64,000 nt of DNA from Bog-159 sp049511415 (GCA_049511415.1 JBEKYC010000036.1:1-64000); one strand, 5' to 3'; numbered from the stretch's first letter, positions 34,504 through 45,072 are shown. Numbers and translations: made by a program. The notes: generated by a model not told the origin, from the sequence alone.

Positions 34504-35861
34504 ATCTTCTGCACGCGCAGGCGCAGCCCGTTCCTGGGCCGCAGCGTCACCGACGGGAAAGCCTTCACTGGCTCGCGGGAAGCTGGCGAGAAACGGAAAT
34601 GCTGCGCCAGGGTAGCCAGCGCCAGGGCCGATTCCGTCAGCGCCAGGCTCGCGCCCACGCACACCCGTGGTCCCGCGCCGAAGGGCAGATAGACGAATTT
34701 TGGCAGATTGATCTCGCGCCAGCGGTCCGGGTGGAACCGCTCGGGCTCCGGAAAGAAGCGCGGGTCGCGATGCATCACCCATTGCGAGATCACCACGTTC
34801 GTGCCGGCCCGCAGGCGGTATCCGCCCACTTCGAATTCGCGGATGGATTTCCGGCCGATGGCCCACGCCGGCGGATACAGCCGCTGCGATTCCATCAGCA
34901 CCATCTGCGTGTAGGGCAGACGCTGCAGTTCGCCCGCCTGCGCCGCGCGGCCATCCAGCGCCTCGCGGACTTCGTTTTCCAGCCGCATTTGCTCTTCCGG
35001 ATGTTGCGCCAGCAGATACAGCGTCCAGGCCAGCGTATTGGCCGTGGTTTCGTGGCCGGCCAGCAGCAGCGTCATCACTTCGTCGCGCAGTTGCAGGTCC
35101 GACATGCCCGCGCCATTTTCGTCGCGGGCGTCCAGCAGCATGTCCAACAGATCCCCCGGATGCTGGCCATCTGCCCGGCGCGCGCGTATGATTCCGTAGA
35201 CGATGGTATCCAGATCCGCCAGCGCGCGGCGGAAGCCGCCCAGTCCCGGCACCGGCACCCAATCCGGCAGAAACGCGAATCCGGCCAGCTTGGGCATGTG
35301 CCGCATCACGACTTCCAGCGCCTGCCCGATGGTGCCCGCGTCGCGCGTGATATCCACGTTGAACAGGCAGCGCGCCGTAATCTCCAGCGTCACGCGCATC
35401 ATGTCCGCATGCACGTCGCGCACTTCGCCGTCCCGCCAGCTTTCCAGCAGGCGCGCGGTGTACGTGGTCATGAGTTCGCCGTAGGATAGAATCCGGTCGC
35501 GGAAGAATGCCGGCTGTACCAACCGGCGCTGGTGCTTCCAGAACTCGCCTTCGCTGGTCAGCAGTCCCTGGCCCAGCACGCGCGACAGCGCGCGGTAGTC
35601 CATGGACTTGGTGAAGTTCTGGTAATCCGTCACCAACACATGTTCAATGCCGGCCGGATCGTTGATGATGCAGGCGGGAAAGCCGAAGAATCCGAAACCG
35701 ACGACGTCTCCGTAGCGGCGCGTGAGCCAGGTCAGAACGTCCAGCCATCCGTCCGGCGATCGCAGCAACTGCCACCAGAACAAAACGCCGTGCGGCCCTG
35801 GGGGAGCCGCACGGACGGGAGAAACAACAACAGCCGGCTGCTCGGTTCTGGCGAATCCCAT
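34500..35861 (-). CDS. Cytochrome P450
   Basis: A 453-residue heme monooxygenase. The heme-binding loop is FGAGPRVCVG, with the Cys as axial ligand. The I-helix motif AGHETTANTL carries the acid-alcohol pair for O2 activation, ExxR is ESQR in VLMESQRLYPPAW, and PERFHPDRW is present. The overall sequence (GDVVGFGFFGFPACIINDP, VLGQGLLTSEGEFWKHQRRL) is like bacterial CYP102/CYP4-type fatty-acid or alkane hydroxylases, but substrate prediction is unsafe. No ferredoxin or reductase gene is adjacent, so redox partners must come from elsewhere. Confidence 0.95.
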   Translation of the reverse strand: MGFARTEQPAVVVSPVRAAPPGPHGVLFWWQLLRSPDGWLDVLTWLTRRYGDVVGFGFFGFPACIINDPAGIEHVLVTDYQNFTKSMDYRALSRVLGQGLLTSEGEFWKHQRRLVQPAFFRDRILSYGELMTTYTARLLESWRDGEVRDVHADMMRVTLEITARCLFNVDITRDAGTIGQALEVVMRHMPKLAGFAFLPDWVPVPGLGGFRRALADLDTIVYGIIRARRADGQHPGDLLDMLLDARDENGAGMSDLQLRDEVMTLLLAGHETTANTLAWTLYLLAQHPEEQMRLENEVREALDGRAAQAGELQRLPYTQMVLMESQRLYPPAWAIGRKSIREFEVGGYRLRAGTNVVISQWVMHRDPRFFPEPERFHPDRWREINLPKFVYLPFGAGPRVCVGASLALTESALALATLAQHFRFSPASREPVKAFPSVTLRPRNGLRLRVQKI

Positions 35862-35890
35862 GCAGCTATTTTACTTCGTTGGACGCGGAC

Positions 35891-36652
35891 CTACTGCTCT
35901 TGTGTAATGTGTGCGCGCCGGTTCTTCTGCCAGCACGCCTCGTCATGCTCGTCGCAGATCTGCTTCTCTTTGCCGAAACTGATCGTTTTCAGTTGCGAAT
36001 CCGGGACTCCCAGCGAGGCCAGATATTCCTTGGCCTGCAGGGCGCGCTTGTCGCCCAGAGCCATGTTGTATTGCTCGGACCCGCGCTCGTCGCAGTACCC
36101 TTGCACGGTCAGCTTGTACTCCGGATACTGCCGCAGGATCTCGCCCAGCGTCTTGGCGTCGGATGCTAGCGCGGCTTGCGCATCCGGACGGATGGTGTGC
36201 TTGTCATAGTCGAAGTAGGCGTCCTGAATGCGATTCAGCAAGTCTTGTATGCGGTCCTTGGTGGCCTGATCCGGCATACGCGAGGCGGTATGCACCACGA
36301 TGCTGACGCTCGTGGTAGCGGACGCATTGCCCCCCGGTCCGGTGGCGGTGAGCGTATAGACCGTGTCGGTGCTGGGGAAAATCGTGCGGTTCCCGGACTC
36401 GTTGACGGAGCCTACGGCCGGTGCGATCTGGACGTTGCTGGCGTGTTCCACGACCCAGCGTAAAGTGGCCTGGCTGCCTTTATCGATGCTATCGGGCGAC
36501 GCCGCAAAAAGGGTGATCACGGGCTTTTCAGGCGCGGCGGCCTGGGCCTGCTGCGGTTGGACCGGCGGCGGGGCCTTCACCGCGACTTTCTTCGAGCAGC
36601 CGATGCCGATCAGGCACGCCAACCCGAACATGGCGCAGAGTAGCTTATTCAA
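35891..36652 (-). CDS. pal: Peptidoglycan-associated lipoprotein (Pal/OmpA-like)
   Basis: A 253-residue outer-membrane lipoprotein. The lipobox is LIGIGC with Cys19 as the lipidation site, followed by a Pro/Gln-rich linker and an Ig-like stretch (VITLFAASPDSIDKGSQATL, TVYTLTATGPGG). The C-terminal OmpA domain starts YFDYDKHTIRPDAQ and contains GYCDERGSEQYNMALGDKRA with the peptidoglycan-binding Asp and Arg. Pal links the outer membrane to murein with the Tol system. The Ig-like insert is not in E. coli Pal. No tol genes are adjacent. Confidence 0.9.
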   Translation of the reverse strand: MNKLLCAMFGLACLIGIGCSKKVAVKAPPPVQPQQAQAAAPEKPVITLFAASPDSIDKGSQATLRWVVEHASNVQIAPAVGSVNESGNRTIFPSTDTVYTLTATGPGGNASATTSVSIVVHTASRMPDQATKDRIQDLLNRIQDAYFDYDKHTIRPDAQAALASDAKTLGEILRQYPEYKLTVQGYCDERGSEQYNMALGDKRALQAKEYLASLGVPDSQLKTISFGKEKQICDEHDEACWQKNRRAHITQEQ

Positions 36653-36738
36653 TTCTTTGTCCTCCAGGAAAATCTTTTCCTGACTGATAGATTAATAGGA
36701 ATTCGTCCGCCGCGCATATCCTGCCGATGCCGTATTTC

Positions 36739-38145
36739 TTAGGCCCCCGGCGCGGAATAGCCAAACAGACGTTTCTGCTTGATTACGGCCGCCGCCTCTG
36801 CCGGAACCGACGCCTCCCAGCCCGGCGAACCCGATTGAATGGCGGCCAGCACGGCGGCGGGAGTCACGTGCAATTCATCCGGATCGAAGTCGCGCAGGCT
36901 GTCGATGAACCGGTTTTCGGCCAGGTATTTGTATAGGCAAGCCAGAGCCGGCTTCACTTCCAGGTCGCGCGCCGTGGTGAGATCGGCATCTCCGGTTTGC
37001 CGGGTGGGATAGACGAACATCCGCACCGTTCCCTGAAAGAGCCGTCCCAGGCCCTCCAGAATACCGCCGTCCAGATCGGTGTAGTATTTCTCGTCGAAGA
37101 TCTCCTGCAGCGTGGGAATTCCGATGGGCATGCCGATCCAGTTCCGCGTGTAGCGCCGCAGGCAACTGGTGACCATATCAAACCGGGTGTAGTTCGAGAT
37201 CATGACCATTTTCCCGAGCGCCCGCAGAATATCGACCCGCGCCAGAAAGTCTTCGTGATCGATGCAATGCTCCGACATCAGGTTATTGAGAGTCATCTCC
37301 ATGACGGAGGTCAGATCCTGCAGCGGACCTGCGTCCTGCTGTAATTGCCGGACGGCCCGCTCGATCATGTCCATGGTCACGTTGGTGACCGGACGGAAGC
37401 TGCCGCGCTCGATCATGATCGGCCGGTTATACAGCACCTCGGCCGGTTGCACCACCTCTCCGTCGGCGGCGAACAAAACGGCGCCGGTATGCCCTTGCTC
37501 CACAAGCTGCAGGCTCATCAGGCGATTGTCCACCAGGGCAAAAGCCGGACCGGAGAATTTGATCATGTCGATCTCGATCCGGCGGCGGCTCAAATCGTCC
37601 ATCAGCGAGTTGATCAGGTGCGTGGGATCGTCGGCATAATAGAACGCGCCGTAAACCAAGTTCACACCCGCCAGACCCAGGGCCTCCTGTTGTTGCACCG
37701 TGACCGGATCGAGCATCTCCACGTGGATGATGATTTCGGACGGCTGTCCGCGCGGTTCGGTTTGGAAGCGCACGCCCAGCCAGCTATGTCCCGCCGGCTT
37801 CCTGGAATGCGTTTGCGTGGCGGAGGTGTCCGCAAAAACAAAGAAGGAGGTGTGCGCGCCGCGGGTGGCATCCAGACGCTCGGTCAGGCTCTTGAATTCG
37901 TAGTCCAGCATGGACTCCAGGCGCTCCCGGCTGACGTAGCGCTTGGCCGGTCCGTAGAACCCGTCGCTGATTGCCATGTCATAGGCCGAGATGGTTTTCG
38001 CAATTGTGCCGGCGGCCTTGCCGGCGTGGAAGAACCAGCGCACCACTTCCTGGCCGGCCCCGATTTCCGCAAAAGTGCCGAACTTGCGGGCGTCCAGATT
38101 GATCTTGAGGGCCTTCTGCCGCGTGCTGCCGGATTCTTCCGCCAT
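36739..38145 (-). CDS. Conserved protein of unknown function (KINLDxRKFGTFAEIGAGQEV family)
   Basis: A 468-residue cytoplasmic protein. ATG 38145 is chosen so that the conserved N-terminus KALKINLDARKFGTFAEIG, AGQEVVRWFFHAGKAAGTIA and KTISAYDMAISDGFYGPAKR comes first; the longer open frame upstream overlaps the Hsp70-like gene. Members are found in several phyla and are often mis-annotated as TonB receptors or nucleotidyltransferases, although no such domain is visible. Conserved features further on include NLVYGAFYYADDPTHLINSL. It starts 22 bp after the Hsp70-like gene on the same strand, so they form an operon. Function unknown. Confidence 0.8.
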   Translation of the reverse strand: MAEESGSTRQKALKINLDARKFGTFAEIGAGQEVVRWFFHAGKAAGTIAKTISAYDMAISDGFYGPAKRYVSRERLESMLDYEFKSLTERLDATRGAHTSFFVFADTSATQTHSRKPAGHSWLGVRFQTEPRGQPSEIIIHVEMLDPVTVQQQEALGLAGVNLVYGAFYYADDPTHLINSLMDDLSRRRIEIDMIKFSGPAFALVDNRLMSLQLVEQGHTGAVLFAADGEVVQPAEVLYNRPIMIERGSFRPVTNVTMDMIERAVRQLQQDAGPLQDLTSVMEMTLNNLMSEHCIDHEDFLARVDILRALGKMVMISNYTRFDMVTSCLRRYTRNWIGMPIGIPTLQEIFDEKYYTDLDGGILEGLGRLFQGTVRMFVYPTRQTGDADLTTARDLEVKPALACLYKYLAENRFIDSLRDFDPDELHVTPAAVLAAIQSGSPGWEASVPAEAAAVIKQKRLFGYSAPGA

Positions 38146-38167
38146 CTTTCTATCGTAGAACGCCGGT

Positions 38168-39771
38168 CTACGCGCGCGGCTCAAAGCGCGTCGCACGATT
38201 CCGGTGGCGCATGGCCCGTCCGGGCGTGATTTGCGCTTCTCTGGCGGACCAGCGGCCCAATTTGTACTGGCGCGAATAGTTGGCTGCCGTGTCACAGATG
38301 GTCACGGCAATAGTCCCGTTGGCGTCGCAGGTGTATGTTTCCCGCACAATCTGCGATCCCACGGGGACACCCCGCTTGACGGGCGATCGGGCCAGGTCCG
38401 TAGCGGCATGCAGGCTGGGATCGAATGGAAAACGGATCTCGTCCCACTCGGTGATATCCCCCACCGGCTGGCCGCTCTCCGATAACTGCGAACATTCCAG
38501 ATATCGGAAATGCCCGACGTTGTGCGCCGGATGGTACGTGCGCACGCTCGACAGCGGATCCTCGCCGCGTCCCGGCAACGAGGTCCCGCGGCTGAATAGC
38601 AGATCGAAGACCACGTTGTGGCCGGCATCTCCCTCGCGCCAGACCCCGAAATTCTGCATGAACCGATCCCGTAGGCGATAGCCGGCCTGGGCATCGGCAT
38701 GTACGGCGAGGCCAATGGCGGTGGCCGAACGCATGTAGGCGGAACGCCGCACTCTTCGCCCGTAGGTCTCGCGCAGCACCCGCGCCACCAGGGGCAGCTC
38801 CGAACCGCCGCCGGTAACATAGAGCGTGTCGATGGCATGTTCCGGATGCCCCGCGAGCAATTCGTCCACCACGGCGCGCGTCTCTTCGACCAGCGGCCGG
38901 CAGCGCTCGTAATAATCCGCCACCGGAATGGAGACCTCCGGCCATCCCTCGCGTACGCGTTCCAGGTCGATCGTCACCTTGCGCGTGTTGGGATTCAGCG
39001 ATTCCTTTTTCTCGCGGCACTCCTCGTGTAGCCGGAAATATTCAGACTGCGAGAGACTGTCGCGATCCGCGGTGGAAATGCCGGCGCCCTCCAGCGCCAT
39101 CTCCGCCAGGATCTCGTCCAAGTCGTCTCCGCCCAGCGCGGAAACGCCCGCCGAAGCAATCACGGCATGCGCCTGCTCGTCGATGGTCACCAGCGACGCG
39201 TCGAACGTGCCGCCGCCGAGATCATAGACCAACAGGCATTCGTCCGGCTGGGTCTTGCCGCCGGCGGGATTGCGGTATCCGAATTCGATGCTGGCCGCCG
39301 AAGGCTCGTTCAGCAGCCCTAGCACCTCGAAGCCGGCCGCGCGAAAGGCCTCCGCGGTGAGATACCGCTGGTTGCTGTTGGCATTGGCCGGAACGCCCAG
39401 CATCACCTGCATCGGCTCGCCGGGGCTTGCCTGCAGGCTGGAGTGCGACTGCAATTGAGTTCGCAGCGCGATGGTTAATTCCGCCAGCAATTGGCTGAGA
39501 CGCACCGTCTGGCCGCCCACGTGTACGACCGTCTCCGGTCCGGCCTCCTTGAGCCAGCGCTTCAAGGAACGGACCACGGTCCAGTCTTTTTCGCCCTGCG
39601 CCTCCCAGATATCCCATCCGTATACGCGCTGCCCTTGATGCACCGCGACCAGAGGCGGAAACCAGTCATGCATCTGCTGCGAGGGACTCTCGAAGTTCAC
39701 CAGCGGATAATTGCCGCGATCGGCATGCGCCACGATGATGCGCGTAGTGCCGAATCTATCCCAAGTCTCAT
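38168..39771 (-). CDS. Hsp70-like (DnaK-family) ATPase, frame broken by one base
   Basis: An actin-fold ATPase without a typical DnaK substrate domain. Phosphate-2 motif YDLGGGTFDASLVTID, adenosine motif VTGGGSELPLVARVL and NEPSAASIEFGY are present. ATG 39771 reads MRLGID, and after one missing T (GATTC for GATTTC at about 39754) the other frame gives FGTTRIIVAHADRG. Together they make the canonical phosphate-1 loop IDFGTTR of a 534-residue protein. The extended open frame upstream of the break is not coding. The C-terminal ~150 residues are not recognisable. It pairs with the conserved unknown gene downstream, so a dedicated chaperone-like role is possible. Confidence 0.85.
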
Positions 39772-39833
39772 GTCTTGTCCTTATTCTAACGAGGTGTGCG
39801 CTGTGTTTGCCGCCGGGTGTTAGGCTGCCGTAT

Positions 39834-42026
39834 ATGGCCGCGCATGCGCGTGGAGCGCTGGCCTGGGCCGGTCTGGCGATGGCAGCCGCAGCCTGGGGCG
39901 GAGAGCGGATCACGCTCTCTCTGGATGGTGAATGGCGGATTGAAGACAGCGTCGCGACGGATACCATCCCCCGCGAGTGGCATCACAGCGTGCCAGTGCC
40001 CGGTTTGGCGCACCTGGCGCAACCCGCCTTTGCGGACGTCGATCGGTTCGACAGCAAAGAAGTAATCTCCAACCGCGTGCGCAAGGGCCTGCTGCCCGAA
40101 TCGGCGCTGGTGGAAGGCGCCGGCGTCGCGCACCAGGCTCGCAACTACTTCTGGTACAACCGGACGTTCCGCGCGCCGTCGCGGAAACAGGCCGCCATTC
40201 TGCGCATCAACAAGGCGCAATTCGGCGCCGCCGTGTGGCTGAACGGACAAAAGATCGGAGAACACGCCGGCTGCTTCACTACCTTTTATTCGGATGTAAC
40301 ACGCGCCATGAACTGGCAGGGAGAAAACCAACTGGTGGTGCGGGTGGGAGCCCACCCGGGAGTCCTGCCGGTCGATTATCCCACTGGCAGCGATTTCGAA
40401 AAAAATCGATGGACGCCAGGGATTTACGACAGTGTGGCGCTGCTGCTGAGCGACAATCCCGTGATCGAAAGCGTGCAAGTGGCGCCGCATATCGACACGC
40501 GCACGATCACAGTGCAGACCCGGCTGAAAAACTATACCGCGGCATCCGCGCGATTCGCTTTAAATCAGCGGGTGCGGCCCTGGCGCGGCGGGCATGAAGC
40601 CGGGCGCGCGGAGCTGCGCGTGGAGCTGGCGGCGGGCGAAGAGAAAATCCTCACACAGACAATCCGTCTGGACGCGGTCGAACTGTGGACACCCGAGCAT
40701 CCTTTTCTATACCTGCTCGATACCACCACGGGCGGCGACAGCGCCGCCACGCGTTTCGGCATGCGCGAGTTCCGCTTCGACACACCCACCCGCCGCGCTT
40801 ATCTGAACGGCAAGGTCTATTTTCTGCGCGGCTCGAACATCACGCTGCACCGGTTCTTTGAAGATCCTCTATCGGGCGCGCTGCCCTGGGACGAAGCCTG
40901 GGTGCGCAAGCTGCTTATCGATATACCCAAGCGGATGAACTGGAACAGTTTCCGTTTCTGTATCGGCCCGGTGCCCGACCGATGGTTGGATATCGCGGAC
41001 GAAGCCGGCCTGCTGATCCAGAACGAATTCTTCATTTGGACCGGCCATCCGGATTGGCGCGGCAAGTACAACCGGAACTGGAACGCGGAGGAGATGATCC
41101 GGCAGTACGGGGAATGGATGCGCGACAACTGGAACCATCCGAGCGTGGCCATCTGGGACGCCAACAACGAATCGCTCGATCCTGTTTTCGCCGAGAAGAT
41201 TATTCCGGCTGTGCGCGGACTGGATCTTTCCAACCGCCCCTGGGAGAACAGCTATAACGGCGCGCTGGGACCCGACGATCCGGTAGAGGATCATCCCTAT
41301 TTATTCCAGAAGGGCAGCGACAAGGACGAGAAGCCGTTCGAGGCGGCCGAGCTAGAGGGTCTGGCGGGCGCGGGCCGCGCGGGGAGCACGCCCAGCGGGC
41401 ACGCTTTGATCAACAACGAATACGGCTGGCTGTGGCTCCTGCGCGACGGTACTCCCACCGAACTCACCGCGAAAGTCTACGAGCACCTTCTGGGCGCCAA
41501 CGCGCAGCCGCAAGAGAGGCTGGCGCTGGATGGGTATCTGTTGGGCGGCCTCACCGAATATTGGCGCGCCCACCGGAACTACGCGGCAGTTATGCATTTC
41601 GTCTATCTGACGGCGTGCTATCCGGGCGCGTATACCTGCGACAACTTCGCGGACCTCGCGGCGCTGAAACTGGAACCGCATTTTGCGGATTACGTGCGCG
41701 AGGCATTCAAGCCGGTGGGCGTTTATTTGAATTTCTGGCAACCGAGTCTGGCTCCCGGAACGGATCGCCGGATTGCGGTGATGATGGTGAACGACACGTA
41801 CGAGGCGTCCCGCGGCAAAATGGTATTGACGCTGGAGCGCGAGGGCGGCGAGCCGCTCGTTCGTGAGGAGCAACCGTTCGCCGTGCCTGGCCTGGGGCAG
41901 CAAACGTATGCGTTCGAGCTGCACATCCCGCAGGCGAACGGCGCCTTCCTTCTGAAAGCCTCCGCCATCGCCGACGGGCAGCCGGAGCCCACCATCAGCC
42001 GGCGCAAAGTTACGGTTCACGAGTGA
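39834..42026 (+). CDS. Secreted glycoside hydrolase family 2 protein
   Basis: A 730-residue exported glycosidase; ATG 39834 gives the signal peptide GALAWAGLAMAAAAWGG. The GH2 sugar-binding domain (WYNRTFRAPSRKQAAILRIN, KIGEHAGCFTTFYSDVT), the Ig-like domain and the TIM barrel are in the usual order. The acid/base Glu is in IWDANNESLDP and the nucleophile Glu is probably in INNEYGWLW. Family members are beta-galactosidases, mannosidases or glucuronidases; the specificity here is unclear. It is followed 12 bp later by the GH97 gene, so the two form a polysaccharide-degradation operon. It is divergent from the Hsp70-like gene. Confidence 0.9.
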   Translation: MAAHARGALAWAGLAMAAAAWGGERITLSLDGEWRIEDSVATDTIPREWHHSVPVPGLAHLAQPAFADVDRFDSKEVISNRVRKGLLPESALVEGAGVAHQARNYFWYNRTFRAPSRKQAAILRINKAQFGAAVWLNGQKIGEHAGCFTTFYSDVTRAMNWQGENQLVVRVGAHPGVLPVDYPTGSDFEKNRWTPGIYDSVALLLSDNPVIESVQVAPHIDTRTITVQTRLKNYTAASARFALNQRVRPWRGGHEAGRAELRVELAAGEEKILTQTIRLDAVELWTPEHPFLYLLDTTTGGDSAATRFGMREFRFDTPTRRAYLNGKVYFLRGSNITLHRFFEDPLSGALPWDEAWVRKLLIDIPKRMNWNSFRFCIGPVPDRWLDIADEAGLLIQNEFFIWTGHPDWRGKYNRNWNAEEMIRQYGEWMRDNWNHPSVAIWDANNESLDPVFAEKIIPAVRGLDLSNRPWENSYNGALGPDDPVEDHPYLFQKGSDKDEKPFEAAELEGLAGAGRAGSTPSGHALINNEYGWLWLLRDGTPTELTAKVYEHLLGANAQPQERLALDGYLLGGLTEYWRAHRNYAAVMHFVYLTACYPGAYTCDNFADLAALKLEPHFADYVREAFKPVGVYLNFWQPSLAPGTDRRIAVMMVNDTYEASRGKMVLTLEREGGEPLVREEQPFAVPGLGQQTYAFELHIPQANGAFLLKASAIADGQPEPTISRRKVTVHE

Positions 42027-42038
42027 TCGGCTAATCCT

Positions 42039-44018
42039 ATGCGAAATTCCATTCTGCTGACCGCCGGTTGTTTGCTCGCGGCAAGCTTCGCGCCTGCGCA
42101 AACTGGCCCCGCAATTGTATCCTCCCCGGATGGCCTGATCCAACTGACGTTTTCGACAGCCGCGCCCAACGGCCAGTTGACCTATGAGGTGACCTATCGT
42201 GGGAAACCGGTGCTCGACCGCTCGGCGATGGGACTCGAGATCGAGAACCAGCCGGTGCTGGGAGCCAACCTCCAGATCGCCGCCGTCAAACCATCCAAGA
42301 TCGATGAAACGTACACCGTGCCCGCGGGAAAATCGCGGACCATACACAACGTCTGCAACACACTGGCGATCGATCTGACGGAAACCACGGAACCGCATCG
42401 CCGCCTGACCGTGGAAGCACGCGCCTATGACGATGGCGTGGCTTTCCGCTACCTGGTGCCCAGCCAGGAGGGTCTGCCGCAATTGAAGCTGATAAACGAA
42501 CGGACCCAGTTCGTGCTGGCTAAGGATGCCACTACGTACCCCCTGATTCTGCGCAACTACCGCACGTCCTGGGAAGACAACTACCGTACTGTGCCGCTGA
42601 GCGGCATCCATCCAGAATCCCTGATCGCCTTGCCGCTATTGACCGAGGTGCCCGGTGTGGCTTTCGTCGCGATCACGGAGGCCGATATCGACAATTACTC
42701 GGGCATGTATCTGAAGCACAGCGAGAAGAATGCGCGCGAACTGGACGCGCGGCTGGCCCCGCACATCGACGATGCCAATCTCTCCGTGGACGTGCGCACG
42801 CCCGCGCCTTCGCCGTGGCGTGTTTTGATGATCGCCGCGGAGCCGGGACGATTGATCGAATCCCACATCGTGGACAATCTGAACGCTCCTTCCGTGATTG
42901 CCGATACCTCCTGGATCAAGCCGGGCAAAGCCGCTTGGGATTGGTGGTCCGGACCTTACGACGAGAACGTGAATTTCAAACCGGGTAAGAACACGGCCAC
43001 CGCAAAGCATTACGTGGACTTCGCCTCCAAGTCGCATTTCGAATATTTCATGCTGGATGCCGGCTGGGCCGTGCCCAAGAAGGCCGGCCCGAATTCGTCG
43101 GGAAGCGATATCACCCAAGTGCAGCCGCAGATCGATATGCCGGAACTGCTGTCCTACGCCAGATCGAAGAACGTGGGCGTGTGGCTGTGGGCGCACTGGA
43201 CCGATATAGACCGGCAGATGGAAGAAGCTTTCCCGCTGTACGAAAAGTGGGGTGTGGCCGGCGTCAAGATCGATTTCATGGACCGCGACGATCAGTGGAT
43301 GGTGGAGTTCTATCATCGCGTAGCGAAGCTGGCGGCGGCGCATCACCTGATGGTGGATTTCCACGGCGCGTATAAACCCGACGGGATCAGCCGCACTTAT
43401 CCCAACGTGATCACGCGCGAAGGCGTAATGGGGCTGGAATACAACAAGTGGAGCGCGCGCGTGACGCCGGATCACAACGTGATGCTGCCGTTCACGCGCA
43501 TGCTGGCCGGGCCTATGGATTACACGCCGGGCGGGTTCCGCAACGCCACGGCAGCGGAGTTCGTCCCGCGCAATACGGCGCCCATGGTAATGGGCACCCG
43601 CGCGCACCAGACCGCGCTCTTCGTGGTCTTCGAGAGCCCGTTCGAAATGGTTTCGGACGATCCGGAAGCCTACGAGGGGCAGAAGGAACTGGCGTTCCTG
43701 AGCGCGGTGCCTTCCTCCTGGGACGAGACCCGCGTGCTAAACGGCAAAGTCGGCGACTACATCACCATCGGCCGCCGCCACGGCAAAGAATGGTTCGTGG
43801 GCAGCATCGCCGGCTCGCACGGCGCGGATCTCGACATACCGCTGGAGTTCTTGCCGCCGGGAGACTTCGTCGCGGAAGTATATTCCGACGCCCCGGACGC
43901 GCAGTACAATCCGACCCATACGGTGCTGGAAGTCAAGAAGGTGGATCGCAGCATGACGCTCAAAGCCAAGATGGTATCGGGCGGCGGTCAGGCGATTCGC
44001 ATCCGTCCGGCGGAGTAA
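42039..44018 (+). CDS. Secreted GH97 glycosidase (SusB-like)
   Basis: A 659-residue exported alpha-glycosidase with signal peptide SILLTAGCLLAASFAPA. The N-terminal beta-supersandwich starts SSPDGLIQLTFSTAAPNGQL. The catalytic barrel has AWDWWSGPYDENVNF, VAGVKIDFMDRDDQWM, YNKWSARVTPDHN and PMDYTPGGF, all typical of GH97. The Asp in KIDFMDRDD fits the nucleophile of the retaining alpha-galactosidase subgroup better than the inverting glucosidase arrangement, which is an inference from memory of the family. It works with the upstream GH2 enzyme on a shared glycan. Confidence 0.93.
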   Translation: MRNSILLTAGCLLAASFAPAQTGPAIVSSPDGLIQLTFSTAAPNGQLTYEVTYRGKPVLDRSAMGLEIENQPVLGANLQIAAVKPSKIDETYTVPAGKSRTIHNVCNTLAIDLTETTEPHRRLTVEARAYDDGVAFRYLVPSQEGLPQLKLINERTQFVLAKDATTYPLILRNYRTSWEDNYRTVPLSGIHPESLIALPLLTEVPGVAFVAITEADIDNYSGMYLKHSEKNARELDARLAPHIDDANLSVDVRTPAPSPWRVLMIAAEPGRLIESHIVDNLNAPSVIADTSWIKPGKAAWDWWSGPYDENVNFKPGKNTATAKHYVDFASKSHFEYFMLDAGWAVPKKAGPNSSGSDITQVQPQIDMPELLSYARSKNVGVWLWAHWTDIDRQMEEAFPLYEKWGVAGVKIDFMDRDDQWMVEFYHRVAKLAAAHHLMVDFHGAYKPDGISRTYPNVITREGVMGLEYNKWSARVTPDHNVMLPFTRMLAGPMDYTPGGFRNATAAEFVPRNTAPMVMGTRAHQTALFVVFESPFEMVSDDPEAYEGQKELAFLSAVPSSWDETRVLNGKVGDYITIGRRHGKEWFVGSIAGSHGADLDIPLEFLPPGDFVAEVYSDAPDAQYNPTHTVLEVKKVDRSMTLKAKMVSGGGQAIRIRPAE

Positions 44019-44039
44019 CCGCTTGGTAGACTTGCTGGT

Positions 44040-45067
44040 ATGAATCGTGCGTGTGCTGCTTGTGTGCTGATGGGCGCCGCCGGCTTCGTGCTGCCCGCGC
44101 AGACCCTGACGACGCTCCACAATTTCAGTGGCGCTTACGGTGGTGGGCCCTATGCGGGCCTGGTTCAAGCATCGAATGGGAACTTTTACGGGACGACCAT
44201 ATATGGCGAGGAGTGGGGCGGCGGTGCCGCGTTCGAGATAACGCCGGCGGGCGACTTCACGGCGTTGTATGCCTTTTGCCAGGATTGCACTCCAAACGCC
44301 GGGACCGTTCCATACGCCGGGCTCGTGCAGTCCGCCTCCGGGAGCTCGTACGGCGCCGCGGGCGGCGGCGGATTCTACGGCCACGGCGCGGTGTTCGCTG
44401 TGACGACTAGCGGCGCGGTATCTGCGGTTTATGGCTTCTGCGCACAAGCCGGTTGTCCGGACGGCAACGATCCCCACGGGACGCTGGTGTCTGGCTCCGA
44501 TGGCAACCTGTATGGCACCACCACGGAAGGCGGGGCAGCCGAAAACGGCACCGTTTTCCAACTCACGCCGGCCGGCGCTTTGAAGACTCTGTACAGCTTC
44601 TGTTCCCAACCCGGATGTGCGGACGGGAGTTCGCCGTTCGCCGGATTGGTGCAGGCGTCCGACGGAAACTTTTATGGGTCGACGCAGAAGGGCGGGGCGC
44701 ACGGCGAAGGTACGGTGTATCGGATCACGCCAGCCGGTACGCTGACGAGGCTCTATAGCTTCTGCTCGCAAAGCGGCTGCGCGGATGGCGGATATCCGAA
44801 GGCGGCGCTGATCGAAGGCAGGGATGGATATCTCTATGGACGACGGTCTACGGCGGCGCGCATGCTGGAGGAACGATCTTCAAGTTCACCGGTGACGGCA
44901 GTCTGACGACCTTATATAGCTTCTGTGCGCAGAGTGGATGCCTGGACGGCGAGAAGCCTTACGCGGGGCTCATTCAAGCAACCGACGGGAGTTTCTACGG
45001 AACCACCTTCTACGGCGGTGTCTTCGGCATCGGCACGGTGTTCCGCTTCTCCCCCGGCTCGGAATAG
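44040..45067 (+). CDS. Secreted repeat protein (choice-of-anchor/Gloeo-Verruco repeats), frame broken
   Basis: Repeats of about 45-50 residues with the pattern YGTT-GG---GTVF-LTP-G-L-TLYSFC, for example GNLYGTTTEGGAAENGTVFQ and FYGSTQKGGAHGEGTVYRIT, after a signal peptide (ACVLMGAAGFVLPAQ). At about 44841 the frame breaks: GGACGACGG should read GGAACGACGG. One extra A restores TTVYGGAHAGGTIFKFTG and two more repeats up to FGIGTVFRFSPGSE at 45067, giving 342 residues. Such proteins are probably beta-propellers on the cell surface; their role is unknown. It lies downstream of the glycosidase operon. Confidence 0.85.
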
Positions 45068-45072
45068 TTGTA

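Noticed and set aside
39772..39967. Extended N-terminus of the Hsp70-like protein upstream of 39771
   Set aside because: The canonical MRLGID-FGTTR start appears once one T is restored; the upstream frame overlaps the GH2 gene start region and lacks homology.
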